Shown here: positions 34,012-34,176 of the stretch, one piece after another | Layout: each line of letters starts with the position of its first letter | How positions within the stretch are numbered: the stretch's first letter is position 1 | DNA from: Bacteroidota bacterium | GTDB lineage: Bacteria; Bacteroidota; Bacteroidia; Bacteroidales; Prolixibacteraceae | Direction of reading: 5' to 3' | Length of the DNA: 34,176 nucleotides | NCBI GenBank assembly: GCA_023251435.1 | Contig: JAHEYU010000064.1 | Location: 1 to 34,176 of the forward strand | Notes under the pieces: generated by a model | The model's database searches: none | Seen by the model: the letters and a program-made list of their open reading frames with translations, nothing else | Told to the model about the DNA's origin: nothing | Translations under genes and position numbers: made by a program

Positions 34012-34176
34012 CCTCGCTCATTCGGATTTGCTATAGCTGGCAACGCAAGTGCTGATTTGCAATCAGCACTTTTAAGCCCGGGATTTGCAATCCTTTTTTG
34101 AAGTTGAATAGGCAACTTGCTTTAAAACTTTATGCGGGAAGTACAAACGCATCACAGATCCGCAGCCAAGAGGTGC
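34012..34176 (+). repeat. 165-bp direct repeat, copy 2 (runs off the right edge)
   Basis: Same sequence as 31472-31636 with four substitutions, in the same orientation, 2540 bp downstream. It carries the same two internal palindromes. The window ends inside the repeat. Confidence 0.92.

Overview
The window looks like chromosomal DNA of a Bacteroidota bacterium, probably from the Bacteroidales/Marinilabiliales side; that finer placement is an inference. The evidence is the absence of clear Shine-Dalgarno sites, promoters of the Bacteroidota type (TTTG, about 20 nt, TAnnTTTG; clearest before trpS at 21271-21302), a split ATP synthase operon lacking atpD/atpC, and Bacteroidota-typical families (DUF4834, DUF5723, DUF4249, a TonB receptor with a carboxypeptidase-like N-terminal domain, many lipoproteins).

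Region 1 (1-18408, all minus strand) is conserved housekeeping DNA. From right to left in transcription order: dxs and an orphan sensor kinase; yceD (DUF177)-rpmF; fabH-maoC; bactofilin-atpZ-membrane protein-atpB-E-F-H-A-G; a large lipoprotein with an outer-membrane-type DUF5723 protein; DUF4834-glyS; and the start of a secreted protein at the left edge. Several units end in clear intrinsic terminators (707-737, 2761-2786, 6350-6380, 12591-12622, 14359-14389, 15213-15242).

Region 2 (18500-26376) has mixed strands: an OmpA-like lipoprotein, a PHP phosphatase with a DUF1080 protein, trpS with a textbook promoter, a decayed toxin-antitoxin pair, and a TonB receptor/DUF4249 lipoprotein pair.

Region 3 (26377-34176) is accessory DNA. 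It opens with about 1 kb of non-coding DNA packed with distinct palindromic repeats. A one-directional run of unrelated plus-strand genes follows: a stand-alone HsdR-N-type nuclease, a PAS sensor kinase, three lipoproteins, an HNH-endonuclease fragment and a small membrane protein. Four of the gaps in this run share a structured module: a hairpin with a conserved 21-nt loop, then a CCGAT/ATCGG hairpin, and in some gaps an ACGTTG-type junction just before the next gene. In two gaps the loop hairpin keeps its stem through a compensatory base-pair change. Unrelated single genes separated by related folded spacers look like a gene-cassette array. No integrase lies in the window and the canonical attC core is not visible, so this is the main candidate for an undescribed system. 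A separate 165-bp direct repeat (31472-31636 and 34012-34176) brackets the last 2.5 kb.
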